From assembly GCF_963931675.1 (NCBI RefSeq), contig NZ_OZ007039.1, positions 777,657 through 841,656 of the forward strand: 64,000 bases of DNA. The letters are read 5' to 3'. Below are positions 55,260 to 64,000 of the stretch, one piece after another. Within the stretch, counting starts at the first letter, position 1, and the number at the start of each line of letters is the position of its first letter. Source of the stretch: an uncultured Alistipes sp. GTDB taxonomy: Bacteria; Bacteroidota; Bacteroidia; Bacteroidales; Rikenellaceae. Under the pieces are notes generated by a model. The model was not told where the DNA came from, ran no database searches, and saw only the letters and a program-made list of their open reading frames with translations. The position numbers were made by a program, and so were the translations under genes.

Positions 55260-56526
55260 AAGTCTTATACTTAAGGTGTTATTATATTTCAATATATTTA
55301 CACTTGTGATGTACATTATCAGTCCATTAAGTATAAAGTCTGGTTACCACGCTCTTAATATATTCTATATCGCTTTGAATATATTAATGATGTGGCTGGG
55401 CTTTCGAAGCGGACAAGCAAAGACAAATTACCTAGCACAACAACCAAGTCTGCAGGTTCCACCAAAAGTTCTCTACTTAATTCTGATCTTCTACTTATGT
55501 ACGTTTACCGTCAGATATGCCTACATGCTGTATCTGCCTCCGTTTGATTTTAATGCCTTAATCAATCGAATTGCTATTGGAGTTGCAGATCCATATCTAG
55601 GACGTTCTTTCATGCATGGAGGAAGAACGATTCCATGGACGGTATATTTTGTTACGTCAATAATCGATTCTATCTTCTTTATTTTCTCTCTTATTTGTTG
55701 GAAACAATTAAAAACTATCATAAAAGCGGTTATTGTTATACTTCTCATATTTGAATGTTTTTATTCGATGGGGACAGGCACAAACTTCGGTGTCATTATG
55801 CTTGTATCATGCATTGGCTTAGCCATCATGATGCAGATTCCTCATGAAACGCTATCTAAAGGCAAGATCCTAAAGATATGCTCATTAGGAACAATCATGC
55901 TCCTTTTTGTATTGTATATCTTCTCTTACAATATGGAGGGACGAAGTGGCGGTAGTTTTGAGAATCTTTCCAATGAAAGCTTTTTGGCCCTTGGCCCATC
56001 TGTTTCGATTGACACAAACGCTTTTTTCAATCAACTTCCTCATAGGCTTCAGATTCTTCTTTTATTCATCTTCAGCTATCTGACACAAGGATATATGTTC
56101 TTAGAAAATATATATAAGCTTGATTTTCATTGGGGCGGTTTTTTCGGCAATAACCCAGCACTCCAGTCGCTAGCTCAGGATTTTCTATTTTTTGATCCGG
56201 AAATGAATAGCTATCAAATGCAAATGGAGAAACTAGGAGTTGATTCATATGTTAATTGGCACTCATGCTATCTTTGGTTAGCGAATGACTTTACTATTTT
56301 ATTTGTTCCTATTGCTGTATACTTTATCGCAAAATTGACCAGTGCTGCTTTACGTATGTTTCGAACTAGCAGAGACTTGAGTTCTGGAATCGTATTTATA
56401 ATCTTAGCGAATATGCTATTGTTCATGTTTGCGAATAACAACTATTTGTCATCTGTATTCTATTCTTTTATGTTCATCTTTCCATACTGGTTTTTTAAGA
56501 AATATAAACATATTCGGAAATGGTAG
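55249..56526 (+). CDS. Polysaccharide polymerase (Wzy-like) multi-span membrane protein
   Basis: The 425-residue protein has about ten to twelve hydrophobic segments and a long central loop with polar residues (GRSMFMHGGRTIPWTV-type loop and FNQLPHRLQILLLF). It has no recognisable catalytic signature, as is usual for Wzy proteins. In this operon, between glycosyltransferases and after the flippase, it is the best candidate for the repeat-unit polymerase. Confidence 0.75.
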   Translation: MRTESLILKVLLYFNIFTLVMYIISPLSIKSGYHALNIFYIALNILMMWLGFRSGQAKTNYLAQQPSLQVPPKVLYLILIFYLCTFTVRYAYMLYLPPFDFNALINRIAIGVADPYLGRSFMHGGRTIPWTVYFVTSIIDSIFFIFSLICWKQLKTIIKAVIVILLIFECFYSMGTGTNFGVIMLVSCIGLAIMMQIPHETLSKGKILKICSLGTIMLLFVLYIFSYNMEGRSGGSFENLSNESFLALGPSVSIDTNAFFNQLPHRLQILLLFIFSYLTQGYMFLENIYKLDFHWGGFFGNNPALQSLAQDFLFFDPEMNSYQMQMEKLGVDSYVNWHSCYLWLANDFTILFVPIAVYFIAKLTSAALRMFRTSRDLSSGIVFIILANMLLFMFANNNYLSSVFYSFMFIFPYWFFKKYKHIRKW

Positions 56527-57482
56527 ATTTACTGTATAAATTATATTCTATCTTTTGCAATGATAGCAATATCTTAGAAAAGACAAAGATTAATTCGGTC
56601 TTTAGATATATTATTCGAAGATGTGCGAATATACTAGTACCTTTTTGGTATAAAATGACAACTAACAATCCTCATTTTAAAATAAATCCTACTCTGAAAA
56701 CTGAAGGCAGAATAATAGCCTCTCTTACAACATTTCCGGCTCGCATTGATAACATATGGATTGTTATTGAAAGCATTTTAAGGCAATCTCAGAAACCTGA
56801 TATGTTGTTTCTTTGGTTATCCAAAGAGCAGTTTTCATCAATCGATGTATTGCCGAATCGGTTGAAGGCCCTTCAAAATCGCGGCCTTCAGATTCAATTA
56901 TGTGATGATGATTTGCGATCTCATAAGAAATATTATTATGTATTAAGAGACTATCCTCACGATCATTTGTTTACGTTTGATGATGATTTGATATATCCAA
57001 CCAATACAATATCATCTGTCATGTCAGCTTCAACAATATATCCAGATTGCATTGTAGGTAGGTATTCTAATCAGATAGAACTAGACAAAACAGGCAATGT
57101 ACATTTTACTCGCAATAGAAAACGAGACATTGCATTTCAACCATCATGGACGACGTTCATTGGGAGCGGAGGTGGAACATTATTTCCAGCTGGATTCTTA
57201 CCTGAAATAGCTAAGGATAAAAATACCTTTATGGCTATCTGCAAAACAGCAGATGATGTATGGTTAAATACCATGTGTCGCTTTTCTGGTCATAAAGTCA
57301 TTGCAATCATGAACAAATGTCCATTGCTTGAAATAATCAATAAGAATAATTCAACACTTACAAGCATAAATGTTGGATATGAGAACTATCGACAGCAAAT
57401 GACCGTAAGAGAATTCTGCATCGCCAATGGCAAAGATCCATTTGAACCCTTAATAAATAACAAGTATGGAATCATTGAATAA
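56520..57482 (+). CDS. Glycosyltransferase, GT-A fold with DDD metal motif
   Basis: The 320-residue protein has RIIASLTTFPARIDNIWIVI at the start of the GT-A-like domain, FLWLSKEQFSS, YVLRDYPHDHLFTFDDDLIY with the DxD-type metal site, and TADDVWLNTMCRF, a pattern seen in bacterial capsule glycosyltransferases. Signal or membrane segments are absent. It overlaps the polymerase gene by 7 bp and the next gene by 17 bp. Confidence 0.75.
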   Translation: MVDLLYKLYSIFCNDSNILEKTKINSVFRYIIRRCANILVPFWYKMTTNNPHFKINPTLKTEGRIIASLTTFPARIDNIWIVIESILRQSQKPDMLFLWLSKEQFSSIDVLPNRLKALQNRGLQIQLCDDDLRSHKKYYYVLRDYPHDHLFTFDDDLIYPTNTISSVMSASTIYPDCIVGRYSNQIELDKTGNVHFTRNRKRDIAFQPSWTTFIGSGGGTLFPAGFLPEIAKDKNTFMAICKTADDVWLNTMCRFSGHKVIAIMNKCPLLEIINKNNSTLTSINVGYENYRQQMTVREFCIANGKDPFEPLINNKYGIIE

Positions 57483-58362
57483 GTTTATATCGAGAATTGT
57501 ATCAAAATTATCTCCAAGGATGCACTTCTGCTTAGCATATTATCACCATCGGCACAAATGGCCTAATCTGAACAAGCCGAAAGATCTTTCAGAGCTATGG
57601 ATCAAGAGATTGCTTGATGGTCGCATCAACCAATATTATCAACTTGCAGATAAATATTTAGTTCGTGAATATGTGAAACAATGTGGGTGTGCTGACATAT
57701 TAACTGGTCTGGTTAAATGTTATTCCACAAGCGATGAACTTGTCTATTCAGAATTACCTCAAAAATTTGCACTCAAGGCAAATTGGGGAGCAGGAATGAA
57801 TCTAATCTGCACTGACAAATCTCAATATACAGAAAATGATCTTCGTAATCAAATTGGCCAATGGCTTGCATCACCAAAATTCGCGTTTTCAGAACGCCAT
57901 TATAATTTGATTTCAAGAAAAGTTATATGTGAAGAATTTATAGATGATGGCACAGGGGGCTTCCCTATAGATTATAAGTTTATCTGTCTCAATGGAGAAA
58001 TCAAGGCAATTCTCGTTTGCAATGATCGTGAATCCGGCCATGCTGATTATATCCCTTACGATATCAACTGGAAGCCGTTGTTTGATTACTGTATAGCAAC
58101 ACACAAAGAAAGCGAATTAGTAAGCCGACCTGCCAATCTGACACAAATGCTTGAATGTGCGAAAAAACTGGCATCAGGAATAGATATGATCAGAGTTGAC
58201 CTCTATTCAAATGGGAGCAGAATCTGGTTTGGCGAAATGACGCTTACTCCAGATGGCTGTATTTTCCGCAGATGGACACAGAAAGCTATAGATGAAATGG
58301 GGGCATATTACAGAACACATAAAATTCCGACACATGAAACTAAGCATCAAGCAACTAATTAA
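57466..58362 (+). CDS. TupA-like ATP-grasp protein
   Basis: The 298-residue protein has the TupA-like ATP-grasp pattern: LADKYLVREYVKQCGC, LPQKFALKANWGAGMNLI, CEEFIDDGTGGFPIDYKFIC, VCNDRESGHADY, DMIRVDLYSNGSRIWFGEMT and LTPDGCIFR. Family members are found in capsule and teichuronopeptide loci and are presumed to form amide bonds between acidic sugars and amino compounds. A glucuronate-type sugar supplied by the dehydrogenase at 46657 could be the acceptor (inference). It overlaps both neighbours. Confidence 0.85.
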   Translation: MESLNKFISRIVSKLSPRMHFCLAYYHHRHKWPNLNKPKDLSELWIKRLLDGRINQYYQLADKYLVREYVKQCGCADILTGLVKCYSTSDELVYSELPQKFALKANWGAGMNLICTDKSQYTENDLRNQIGQWLASPKFAFSERHYNLISRKVICEEFIDDGTGGFPIDYKFICLNGEIKAILVCNDRESGHADYIPYDINWKPLFDYCIATHKESELVSRPANLTQMLECAKKLASGIDMIRVDLYSNGSRIWFGEMTLTPDGCIFRRWTQKAIDEMGAYYRTHKIPTHETKHQATN

Positions 58363-59386
58363 GTCAAATTATTTGGGGAAACAAATATACTGGTATTATA
58401 GATTAAAACGAGATTCCAAAATAGTCTTCAAGAATTTTGGAATTAGGGCTAATTTTGCCGTAGAATTTAAGAAGATAAGAGCAGCTCACTCACTTTTCGG
58501 ATGGCTTCCTGATGAGTTCTACTTATATCATTATGAATCCTTGTCAAATGCAGAACGCCAAGCCTTTATTTGTGAAGACGAGCATGTTGTTGTTGCTGAT
58601 TTTTTGAATACAGCAGAAGCAAGAACAATTCTCGGCGACAAATGGAATACATATAAAGAATTTTGCACATTCTTCGATCGAAAAGCATGCTGCATTACCA
58701 ACAAACCTCAGGAGAAAGAGGAATGGGACACTCTTTACGACCTTTTCGACACATATGGCAAATTAATAATTAAGCCTCTTGATGGTTCTTTTGGAAAAGG
58801 AATTCAAATTGTAGAATGCACCTCTGACAAAAAGTCATTAAAGCAGAGGTTACAGACCTATTACCCTAAAGGATTCATCGCAGAAGAAATTATCAAGCAA
58901 GACGAGCGCATGGCTGTATTACATGAAAAATCAGTCAACACATTACGAATCCATACCATTTGTTTTGATGGGGATGTAACCATATTCCACCCATACATAC
59001 GTATTGGTAGAAAGAATAACATTGTTGATAATGCCGGTAGTGGAGGAGTCTTCACGTCTTGCGATCCCGAAACTGGTGAAATATTAACTGTGGTCGATGA
59101 ATTCGGCAATACATACACCAACCATCCAGACACAGGGTTTCCTTTAGTCGGCTTCAAGGTTCCTTGCTGGAACAAAGCTTTCCAAACAGCAAAAGAATTG
59201 GCTCTACACAATCCTAATATTCATTATGCAGGTTGGGACTTAGCCCTTACAAAAGGGACATGGGTATTGATAGAAGGGAACCCTCGTGCGCAATTTCTTT
59301 TCCAGATTTCAGAGCAGAAAGGATTCCGTCAAGAATTTCATAATATCCTAAATAAATATGGTAAAGTCTACAAAACAAGGTACTAG
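58334..59386 (+). CDS. Sugar-transfer-associated ATP-grasp protein
   Basis: From the ATG at 58334 the product is 350 residues. It has an ATP-grasp core with LIIKPLDGSFGKGIQIVE, GFIAEEIIKQDERMAVL, SVNTLRIHTICFDGDVTIFH, IRIGRKNNIVDNAGSGGVFT and DLALTKGTWVLIEGNPRAQF. This is a different ATP-grasp family (ATPgrasp_ST) from the preceding gene. The start overlaps the previous gene by 29 bp; a longer frame from 58292 overlaps even more. Probably modifies the polysaccharide by ligation chemistry; the substrate is unknown. Confidence 0.85.
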   Translation: MKLSIKQLIKSNYLGKQIYWYYRLKRDSKIVFKNFGIRANFAVEFKKIRAAHSLFGWLPDEFYLYHYESLSNAERQAFICEDEHVVVADFLNTAEARTILGDKWNTYKEFCTFFDRKACCITNKPQEKEEWDTLYDLFDTYGKLIIKPLDGSFGKGIQIVECTSDKKSLKQRLQTYYPKGFIAEEIIKQDERMAVLHEKSVNTLRIHTICFDGDVTIFHPYIRIGRKNNIVDNAGSGGVFTSCDPETGEILTVVDEFGNTYTNHPDTGFPLVGFKVPCWNKAFQTAKELALHNPNIHYAGWDLALTKGTWVLIEGNPRAQFLFQISEQKGFRQEFHNILNKYGKVYKTRY

Positions 59387-60497
59387 TACGCATAAAATCT
59401 GTGTTATATATAATACAGCTCCTCGCTACAGAGAGGCTGTATTCCGCGCAATTGACAAAGAATATGATTGCGATTGGTACTTTGGTAAAACAAAGTCAGA
59501 TATCAAGGAAATGGATACGTCATTACTAAAGAATGTGACGTATTACAAAACATACGGTAATCCCCAGAAATGGTATTGGAAGCGCAATTATTTGCGACTG
59601 CTTTTCAGAAGAGACTACAAGAATTATTTAATTCTTCCCGAAACGCGTTCTATCAGCGATTGGATCTTTTTTATATTAGCATACACTTTTTTTAGAAAAA
59701 AACATTTCTACCTATGGACCCACGGATGGTACGGTAAAGAGTCTGGATATGAGGCAAAGATGAAACTCTGGCTATATCGCAATGCATCAGGTACATTTGT
59801 GTATGGTGATCGCGCCAAAATGTTACTAATCGAACAAGGTATTCCTCAGGAGAAACTCTTTGTCATCCACAACTCTCTAGACTATGACATTCAAAAAGTT
59901 CTTCGTGAAAATATTAAAACGTCGAGTATCTACAATGATCATTTCCAGAACAGTTCTCCCACTATCATTTTCATTGGCCGTTTAACCAAGGTAAAGAAAC
60001 TTGACATGATAGTGGATGCTCTTGCTCGTCTTCGCAACAAAGGAGAAAAGTACAATATGGTATTTGTGGGAGATGGTAGCGAAAGCGATAACCTAAAAGT
60101 AAAAGTCAAAAGCCTTGATTTGAATGATCAAGTTTGGTTTTACGGCGCTAGTTATGATGAAAAGACCAATGCAGAACTCATCTATAATGCAGACCTTTGT
60201 GTTTCTCCAGGCAATGTCGGATTAACTGCAATGCACGCTTTAATCTTTGGATGTCCCGTCATTACTCATAATTGTTTTGAATGGCAGATGCCTGAATATG
60301 AAGCCATTCATGCAGGCGAAACCGGCGATTTTTTTAAAATGGATGATATAGATGATTTGATTGCTACTATCAGCAAATGGTTTGCAGTGAAATCTGACAA
60401 ACGAGAAGAAGTTCGCAATGCTTGTTTCAAAGAGATAGACACCAACTGGAATCCATATTACCAGATGGACATAATCAAGAAAAATATCAAGTTCTAA
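59358..60497 (+). CDS. Glycosyltransferase family 4
   Basis: The 379-residue GT-B enzyme has ICVIYNTAPRYREAVFRAID at the start, NASGTFVYGDRAKMLLIEQG, SSPTIIFIGRLTKVKKLDMI, YNMVFVGDGSESDNLKVKVK and the C-terminal donor-site block CVSPGNVGLTAMHALIFGCP with ETGDFFKMDDI. This is the common GT4 organisation. It overlaps its upstream neighbour by 29 bp and shares one base with the downstream start (TAATG). Confidence 0.9.
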   Translation: MVKSTKQGTSTHKICVIYNTAPRYREAVFRAIDKEYDCDWYFGKTKSDIKEMDTSLLKNVTYYKTYGNPQKWYWKRNYLRLLFRRDYKNYLILPETRSISDWIFFILAYTFFRKKHFYLWTHGWYGKESGYEAKMKLWLYRNASGTFVYGDRAKMLLIEQGIPQEKLFVIHNSLDYDIQKVLRENIKTSSIYNDHFQNSSPTIIFIGRLTKVKKLDMIVDALARLRNKGEKYNMVFVGDGSESDNLKVKVKSLDLNDQVWFYGASYDEKTNAELIYNADLCVSPGNVGLTAMHALIFGCPVITHNCFEWQMPEYEAIHAGETGDFFKMDDIDDLIATISKWFAVKSDKREEVRNACFKEIDTNWNPYYQMDIIKKNIKF

Positions 60498-61114
60498 TGA
60501 CTCTAAGTTATTTATATGCTAGGTTCTTCAAAAAAATACTGCGTGGAAAGTCGATCCTGAACAGTCAGATAGATAAGACTGCCAAGATCTACTCCGGCAC
60601 GGAGTTCTACGATTCTTCCATAGGTCGTTATTCATATATCGGTTATGATAGTGAAGTTCATTCATGCGATATTGGTTCCTTCTGTAGTATAGCCAACGGC
60701 TTTGTAGTAGGAGGTGCAAAGCATCCGTTAAATTGGGTTAGCACCTCACCAGTCTTTTACAATGTAGGTGGTGGAACCGGAGTTCATCTTGGTGATCTTA
60801 ATATCGAACCTCTCAAGCGTACAACTATTGGCCATGATGTATGGATTGGCAATCGAGTAACCATCATGCAAGGTGTAACTATTGGAACAGGGGCAGCTAT
60901 TGGAGCTGGAACAATCGTCACGAAAGATGTACCTCCCTATGCAATAGTGGCAGGTTGCCCCGCAAAAGTAATTAGATACCGCTTTGACGTTGTAACGATT
61001 GAGAAATTGCTGAAATCGAAATGGTGGGAGTTGGATGACATGACCCTAAAAACGTTGTCTGGGCTGGTATCTACCCCTGAAGAGTTCTTGAAGAATTTAG
61101 ATAAAATAGCATAA
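60497..61114 (+). CDS. Left-handed beta-helix (hexapeptide) O-acetyltransferase
   Basis: The 205-residue protein has hexapeptide repeats (IDKTAKIYSGTEFYDSSIGR, VHSCDIGSFCSIANGFVVGG) and the CatB/LbH signature AKHPLNWVSTSPVF (catalytic His), TIGHDVWIGNRVTIMQGVTI and GAIGAGTIVTKDVPPYAIVA-like end (IVAGCPAKVIRYRF). It should acetylate a sugar of the repeat unit. The start at 60497 overlaps the preceding stop by one base. Confidence 0.88.
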   Translation: MTLSYLYARFFKKILRGKSILNSQIDKTAKIYSGTEFYDSSIGRYSYIGYDSEVHSCDIGSFCSIANGFVVGGAKHPLNWVSTSPVFYNVGGGTGVHLGDLNIEPLKRTTIGHDVWIGNRVTIMQGVTIGTGAAIGAGTIVTKDVPPYAIVAGCPAKVIRYRFDVVTIEKLLKSKWWELDDMTLKTLSGLVSTPEEFLKNLDKIA

Positions 61115-62340
61115 TGAAGATACTGATAGTGTCGCAATACTATAATCCCGAGCAGTTCCAGATTAATGATATTGCACCGGAATTAGTGAAGCGAGGACAC
61201 GAGGTTACTGTACTTTGTGGCGTGCCGAACTACCCCAAAGGAGTGGCATTCACTGGCTATGAGAATGAAGAAAGCAGAGTAAATAAAGAGAAAGAATACC
61301 AAAAGCTGACGGGAGTACGAGTGGTACATGTGGATCAGACACCAAGAGGTAACGGATCTCTGAAACTAATCAGAAATTATATTTCTTTCGCATTGTCCAG
61401 TAAGAAAAAAGTGAAAGAGATGATAGCTGATGGAGAGAAATACGATGTTATTCTTGGCTACCAGTTGAGTCCTATCACCTCGATGTTTGCAACTCTGGAA
61501 TACAAAAAGTTAGCGGGTACACCAGTGGTATTCTATACATTAGACCTGTGGCCTGTATCTGCTGAAGGAATGCTCAAGAGCAAAAAGAACCCACTGATGT
61601 GGCCAATAAACAAGATAAGTCGAAAATTGTATCAAGCCGCTGATCGAATATTGGTAACATCTCGCCCGTTTATCGACTATTTACACAAAGTGAACGGTGT
61701 ACCGATGGAACGAATGGCATATCTGCCACAACATGCTGATATGGCTATGCTGGATATGGACATGACGGCTGATAATAACGGAGTGGCAGATTTCATGTTT
61801 GCCGGAAACATAGGCAAAGGGCAACGAGCCGATGTAATCATCAAGGCAGCAAAGATTCTTGGCAAACGCAAAGACTATAAGATCCATATGGTAGGCGATG
61901 GTCGGATGCGAGAGGAATTAGAGCAAATTGTACGAACAGAAGGATTAGAAGAGAATGTAGTCTTCTACGGTAATCAGAAGCGTAATGAGATGCCTAAATT
62001 CTACAAAATGGCAGACGTGTTACTTATCACCCTCCGTGGTAACAACGAGGTTGGCGACACCATCCCGGGCAAAATGCAAATGTATATGACCACAGGCAAA
62101 ACAATCCTTGGAGCCATCAACGGTGGAGCTAAAGAGGTCATCAGAGAGGCGCACTGTGGCAGTTGTGTGCCGGCCGGAGACTATGAAGGATTAGCCAGGC
62201 TGATGCAGACCTACATTGAAAATCCACGAGACTTTGACCAATGCGGCACAAATGCACGTGAATATTTCAAAAAACATTTCACTTTGGAGCATTACATGAA
62301 TGGTCTCGAACGTGAATTACAAAGTGTCATCAAGAACTAA
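61114..62340 (+). CDS. WbuB-like glycosyltransferase family 4, probable FucNAc transferase
   Basis: The 408-residue GT4 enzyme begins MKILIVSQYYNPEQFQINDI and has VTVLCGVPNYPKGVAFTGYE, TPVVFYTLDLWPVSAEGMLK, DFMFAGNIGKGQRADVIIKA and KMQMYMTTGKTILGAINGGA, all characteristic of the WbuB group. WbuB transfers L-FucNAc in E. coli O26, and this operon encodes CapEFG for UDP-L-FucNAc, so that donor is likely here. Starts on the last base of the previous stop. Confidence 0.88.
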   Translation: MKILIVSQYYNPEQFQINDIAPELVKRGHEVTVLCGVPNYPKGVAFTGYENEESRVNKEKEYQKLTGVRVVHVDQTPRGNGSLKLIRNYISFALSSKKKVKEMIADGEKYDVILGYQLSPITSMFATLEYKKLAGTPVVFYTLDLWPVSAEGMLKSKKNPLMWPINKISRKLYQAADRILVTSRPFIDYLHKVNGVPMERMAYLPQHADMAMLDMDMTADNNGVADFMFAGNIGKGQRADVIIKAAKILGKRKDYKIHMVGDGRMREELEQIVRTEGLEENVVFYGNQKRNEMPKFYKMADVLLITLRGNNEVGDTIPGKMQMYMTTGKTILGAINGGAKEVIREAHCGSCVPAGDYEGLARLMQTYIENPRDFDQCGTNAREYFKKHFTLEHYMNGLERELQSVIKN

Positions 62341-62344
62341 AATC

Positions 62345-63385
62345 ATGATACAGTTCAAGAAACTGATGAATGGCCGAGCGTTGTATCAGGAACCAGATAA
62401 AATATGGGTAGCCAAGGGCAGGCATTTCTTTGCAGTGGATTACGATGGCAGGCGTATGAGTCGCGTATTCACGGTGCCTGGGGGACTAAAGGACCGTTTG
62501 ATGACTTGTGGCCGCATTCTGACCCAAGGCACGCGCAACGATATTCGCATCCTGCTCCCTCTGAAAAACGACAACATATTGATTGCGGCAAAGAGAAAGG
62601 TACTCATCTTCTCACCTTCTGGCAAAGTAGTGAATATATGGACAGACTTCCAAGGCAACAAACCGGGACATCAAGGTGCGTGTGTAACACCTGACGGTAC
62701 GGTTTTTTTCACCGAATACCTGCTCAATCCAAAACGGGACCACGCAATCCGTCTTTGGCGTTCAAAAGACCACGGCATGACTTGGCAGATTGTAAAAGAG
62801 TTTATTCCAGGAGACATTCGGCATCTTCATTTCATAAAGTGGGATGTATATGCAAAATGTCTGTGGATGGGGACGGGCGATTATGGTGAGGGCGGATGCG
62901 AGAACCGTTTATATCAGAGCAAGGATAATGGTGAAACTTGGCGTATGGTCGGTCAAGGTAGCCAGGACTGGAGAGCAATTGGAGTCTGTATGACCGAAAA
63001 TGCACTTACCTGGGGAACAGATGCCGGAAGTTGTCCGGACACTGTACATTTCGTGCGCTTGGACCGTAAAACTGAGCGTCTGGAGGTTTTGGAAGACATG
63101 GAAGGTCCTTGCCATGGCATGGCCTCGTTTGCAGACGGTCGTACCTTCTACTCGACAGGAGTTGAGGGCGGAGAGAATGAAAAAGACAACATCGCTCGCA
63201 TGAAGATGCTGAGGCCAGACGGTAAGTTGCAAACTGTGTGGGAGTGCAAAAAAGACTGCCTCCCACTCATCATACAGTATGGTGTAATGCGCTTCCCGCT
63301 GGGAACGGACAACTGCAAACGTGTGGTATTTACAACAATGGGGCTTTCTGGAGGACATGGCGAAGCAATCATAATGGAGAAATAA
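62345..63385 (+). CDS. Asp-box beta-propeller protein (sialidase-like fold), no signal peptide
   Basis: From the ATG at 62345 the product is 346 residues. Two Asp-box motifs, SKDHGMTW and SKDNGETW, spaced about 55 residues apart, and repeated blade-like segments (VLIFSPSGKVVNIWTDF, GACVTPDGTVFFTEYLLNP, GMASFADGRTFYSTGVEGG) indicate a six- or seven-bladed propeller. No signal peptide or membrane helix is visible, so it is predicted cytoplasmic. The catalytic Arg triad and Tyr of sialidases cannot be confirmed. In a capsule operon it could be a glycan-modifying or sensing protein; function unknown. Confidence 0.65.
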   Translation: MIQFKKLMNGRALYQEPDKIWVAKGRHFFAVDYDGRRMSRVFTVPGGLKDRLMTCGRILTQGTRNDIRILLPLKNDNILIAAKRKVLIFSPSGKVVNIWTDFQGNKPGHQGACVTPDGTVFFTEYLLNPKRDHAIRLWRSKDHGMTWQIVKEFIPGDIRHLHFIKWDVYAKCLWMGTGDYGEGGCENRLYQSKDNGETWRMVGQGSQDWRAIGVCMTENALTWGTDAGSCPDTVHFVRLDRKTERLEVLEDMEGPCHGMASFADGRTFYSTGVEGGENEKDNIARMKMLRPDGKLQTVWECKKDCLPLIIQYGVMRFPLGTDNCKRVVFTTMGLSGGHGEAIIMEK

Positions 63386-63386
63386 C

Positions 63387-64000
63387 ATGGCTAATAATAA
63401 AAATAATAAATTAATGGCTCTACTGTCGGTCTGGGGCATTATTTTGGTTCTCATAGGGCACAGTGGGTTTGAAGAATCAGAAATACAGCAAAAATTACAT
63501 GTACTGCATGGATGGATATATAGTTTCCACATGCCGCTGTTCTTTATGATTTCTGGGTATCTATTTTCGTTGACAAACAAAAACTTTACAGGAATCAAGA
63601 CCGGAAAGTTCTTACAGAAAAAAATCACGAGACTCATAGTACCATACCTGACTTTAGGTACAATATTATGGGGCATCAAGTATACTTTCTCTGGGTTTTC
63701 GCACGCTACGAGAGATTTTTCGACTGGAACGTTCCTAAAAATGTTCATTGCCCCCGGATGTGATGGTAGCACAATGGGCTACTTATGGTATGTATTTACG
63801 CTATTTATGATATTTTCAGTCGTAGTGGTACTGAACAAGATACATATTGACATGAAAAAGTCAGGATGGTGTATCGGAGTGATGTTGGTCTTCTGGTTGA
63901 TGTGGGGACTTTTCCCAAAAATTATATGGGTGAATTGGAGTATAGTCTGTCGTGATTTACCATTCTTCGTCGCTGGAATATTGTTGCATAAATATGAGCC
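63387..64000 (+). CDS. Acyltransferase family 3 membrane protein (partial, runs off the window)
   Basis: The open frame from the ATG at 63387 to the window end gives about 204 residues with several membrane segments. The family signature is present at the N-terminus: LLSVWGIILVLIGHSGF with the conserved His, then GWIYSFHMPLFFMISGYLFS and LIVPYLTLGTILW. It begins one base after the previous stop. These proteins O-acetylate or otherwise acylate surface polysaccharides. Confidence 0.9.
   Translation, partial: MANNKNNKLMALLSVWGIILVLIGHSGFEESEIQQKLHVLHGWIYSFHMPLFFMISGYLFSLTNKNFTGIKTGKFLQKKITRLIVPYLTLGTILWGIKYTFSGFSHATRDFSTGTFLKMFIAPGCDGSTMGYLWYVFTLFMIFSVVVVLNKIHIDMKKSGWCIGVMLVFWLMWGLFPKIIWVNWSIVCRDLPFFVAGILLHKYE

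Noticed and set aside
1..64000. CRISPR arrays, rRNA genes and further tRNAs
   Set aside because: No regularly spaced direct repeats, rRNA segments or second cloverleaf were seen; the orphan tRNA end at 41612-41625 is only the att core.

Overview
The window comes from a Bacteroidales bacterium. Supporting evidence: SusC/SusD pairs, FecR/ECF-sigma regulation, a UpxY-type antiterminator, a tyrosine recombinase lacking the first catalytic Arg as in IntDOT, and promoters of the TTG-N19/20-TAnnTTTG type. The GC-rich coding sequence of most of the window fits Alistipes or a relative better than Bacteroides sensu stricto; that placement is an inference.

Left flank (1-2.8 kb). Minus-strand chromosomal genes: an incomplete GH115 gene running off the window edge, a small lipoprotein reading frame that looks frameshifted, and a GH127 gene cut to its N-terminal half.

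Island (2.9-41.6 kb). A tRNA-Asp(GTC) gene is followed about 250 bp later by a tyrosine recombinase. The last 14 bases of the tRNA before its CA end (CCCCTACGCACCGC) recur at 41612-41625, 38.7 kb downstream, followed by what looks like the displaced tRNA terminator. The stretch therefore reads as a genomic island integrated in tRNA-Asp. It holds the recombinase, the remains of a mobilisation module (accessory protein, internally deleted relaxase, candidate oriT), and a polysaccharide utilisation locus. The PUL has three blocks. A minus-strand enzyme operon encodes GH2, GH97, two GH3 and a second GH2. A minus-strand ECF sigma/FecR pair lies next to a BACON-LamG-GDPD lipoprotein. A plus-strand operon encodes an SGNH esterase lipoprotein, two IPT-NHL lipoproteins, a GH5-like enzyme, SusC with an STN domain, SusD, a DUF3823 lipoprotein, a six-hairpin-type enzyme and a CE20-like acetylesterase. 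A second unclassified large secreted protein sits near the mobilisation genes, beside an intact IS256-type insertion sequence with an 8-bp target duplication. The glycan is unknown; the STN-bearing SusC, FecR and ECF sigma suggest trans-envelope induction.

Right flank (41.6-64 kb). After one AT-rich hypothetical gene comes a capsule or surface polysaccharide locus, all on the plus strand, running off the right edge. It has a textbook promoter, a UpxY antiterminator with G9 tracts in leader and coding region, a membrane CapD/FlaA1-type dehydratase, a UDP-sugar 6-dehydrogenase and a CapEFG set for UDP-L-FucNAc. After a noncoding stretch comes a much more AT-rich, translationally coupled segment: flippase, glycosyltransferases, Wzy-like polymerase, two different ATP-grasp proteins, an acetyltransferase, a WbuB-like transferase, an Asp-box beta-propeller and a membrane acyltransferase. 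No CRISPR array, rRNA or second tRNA was seen.
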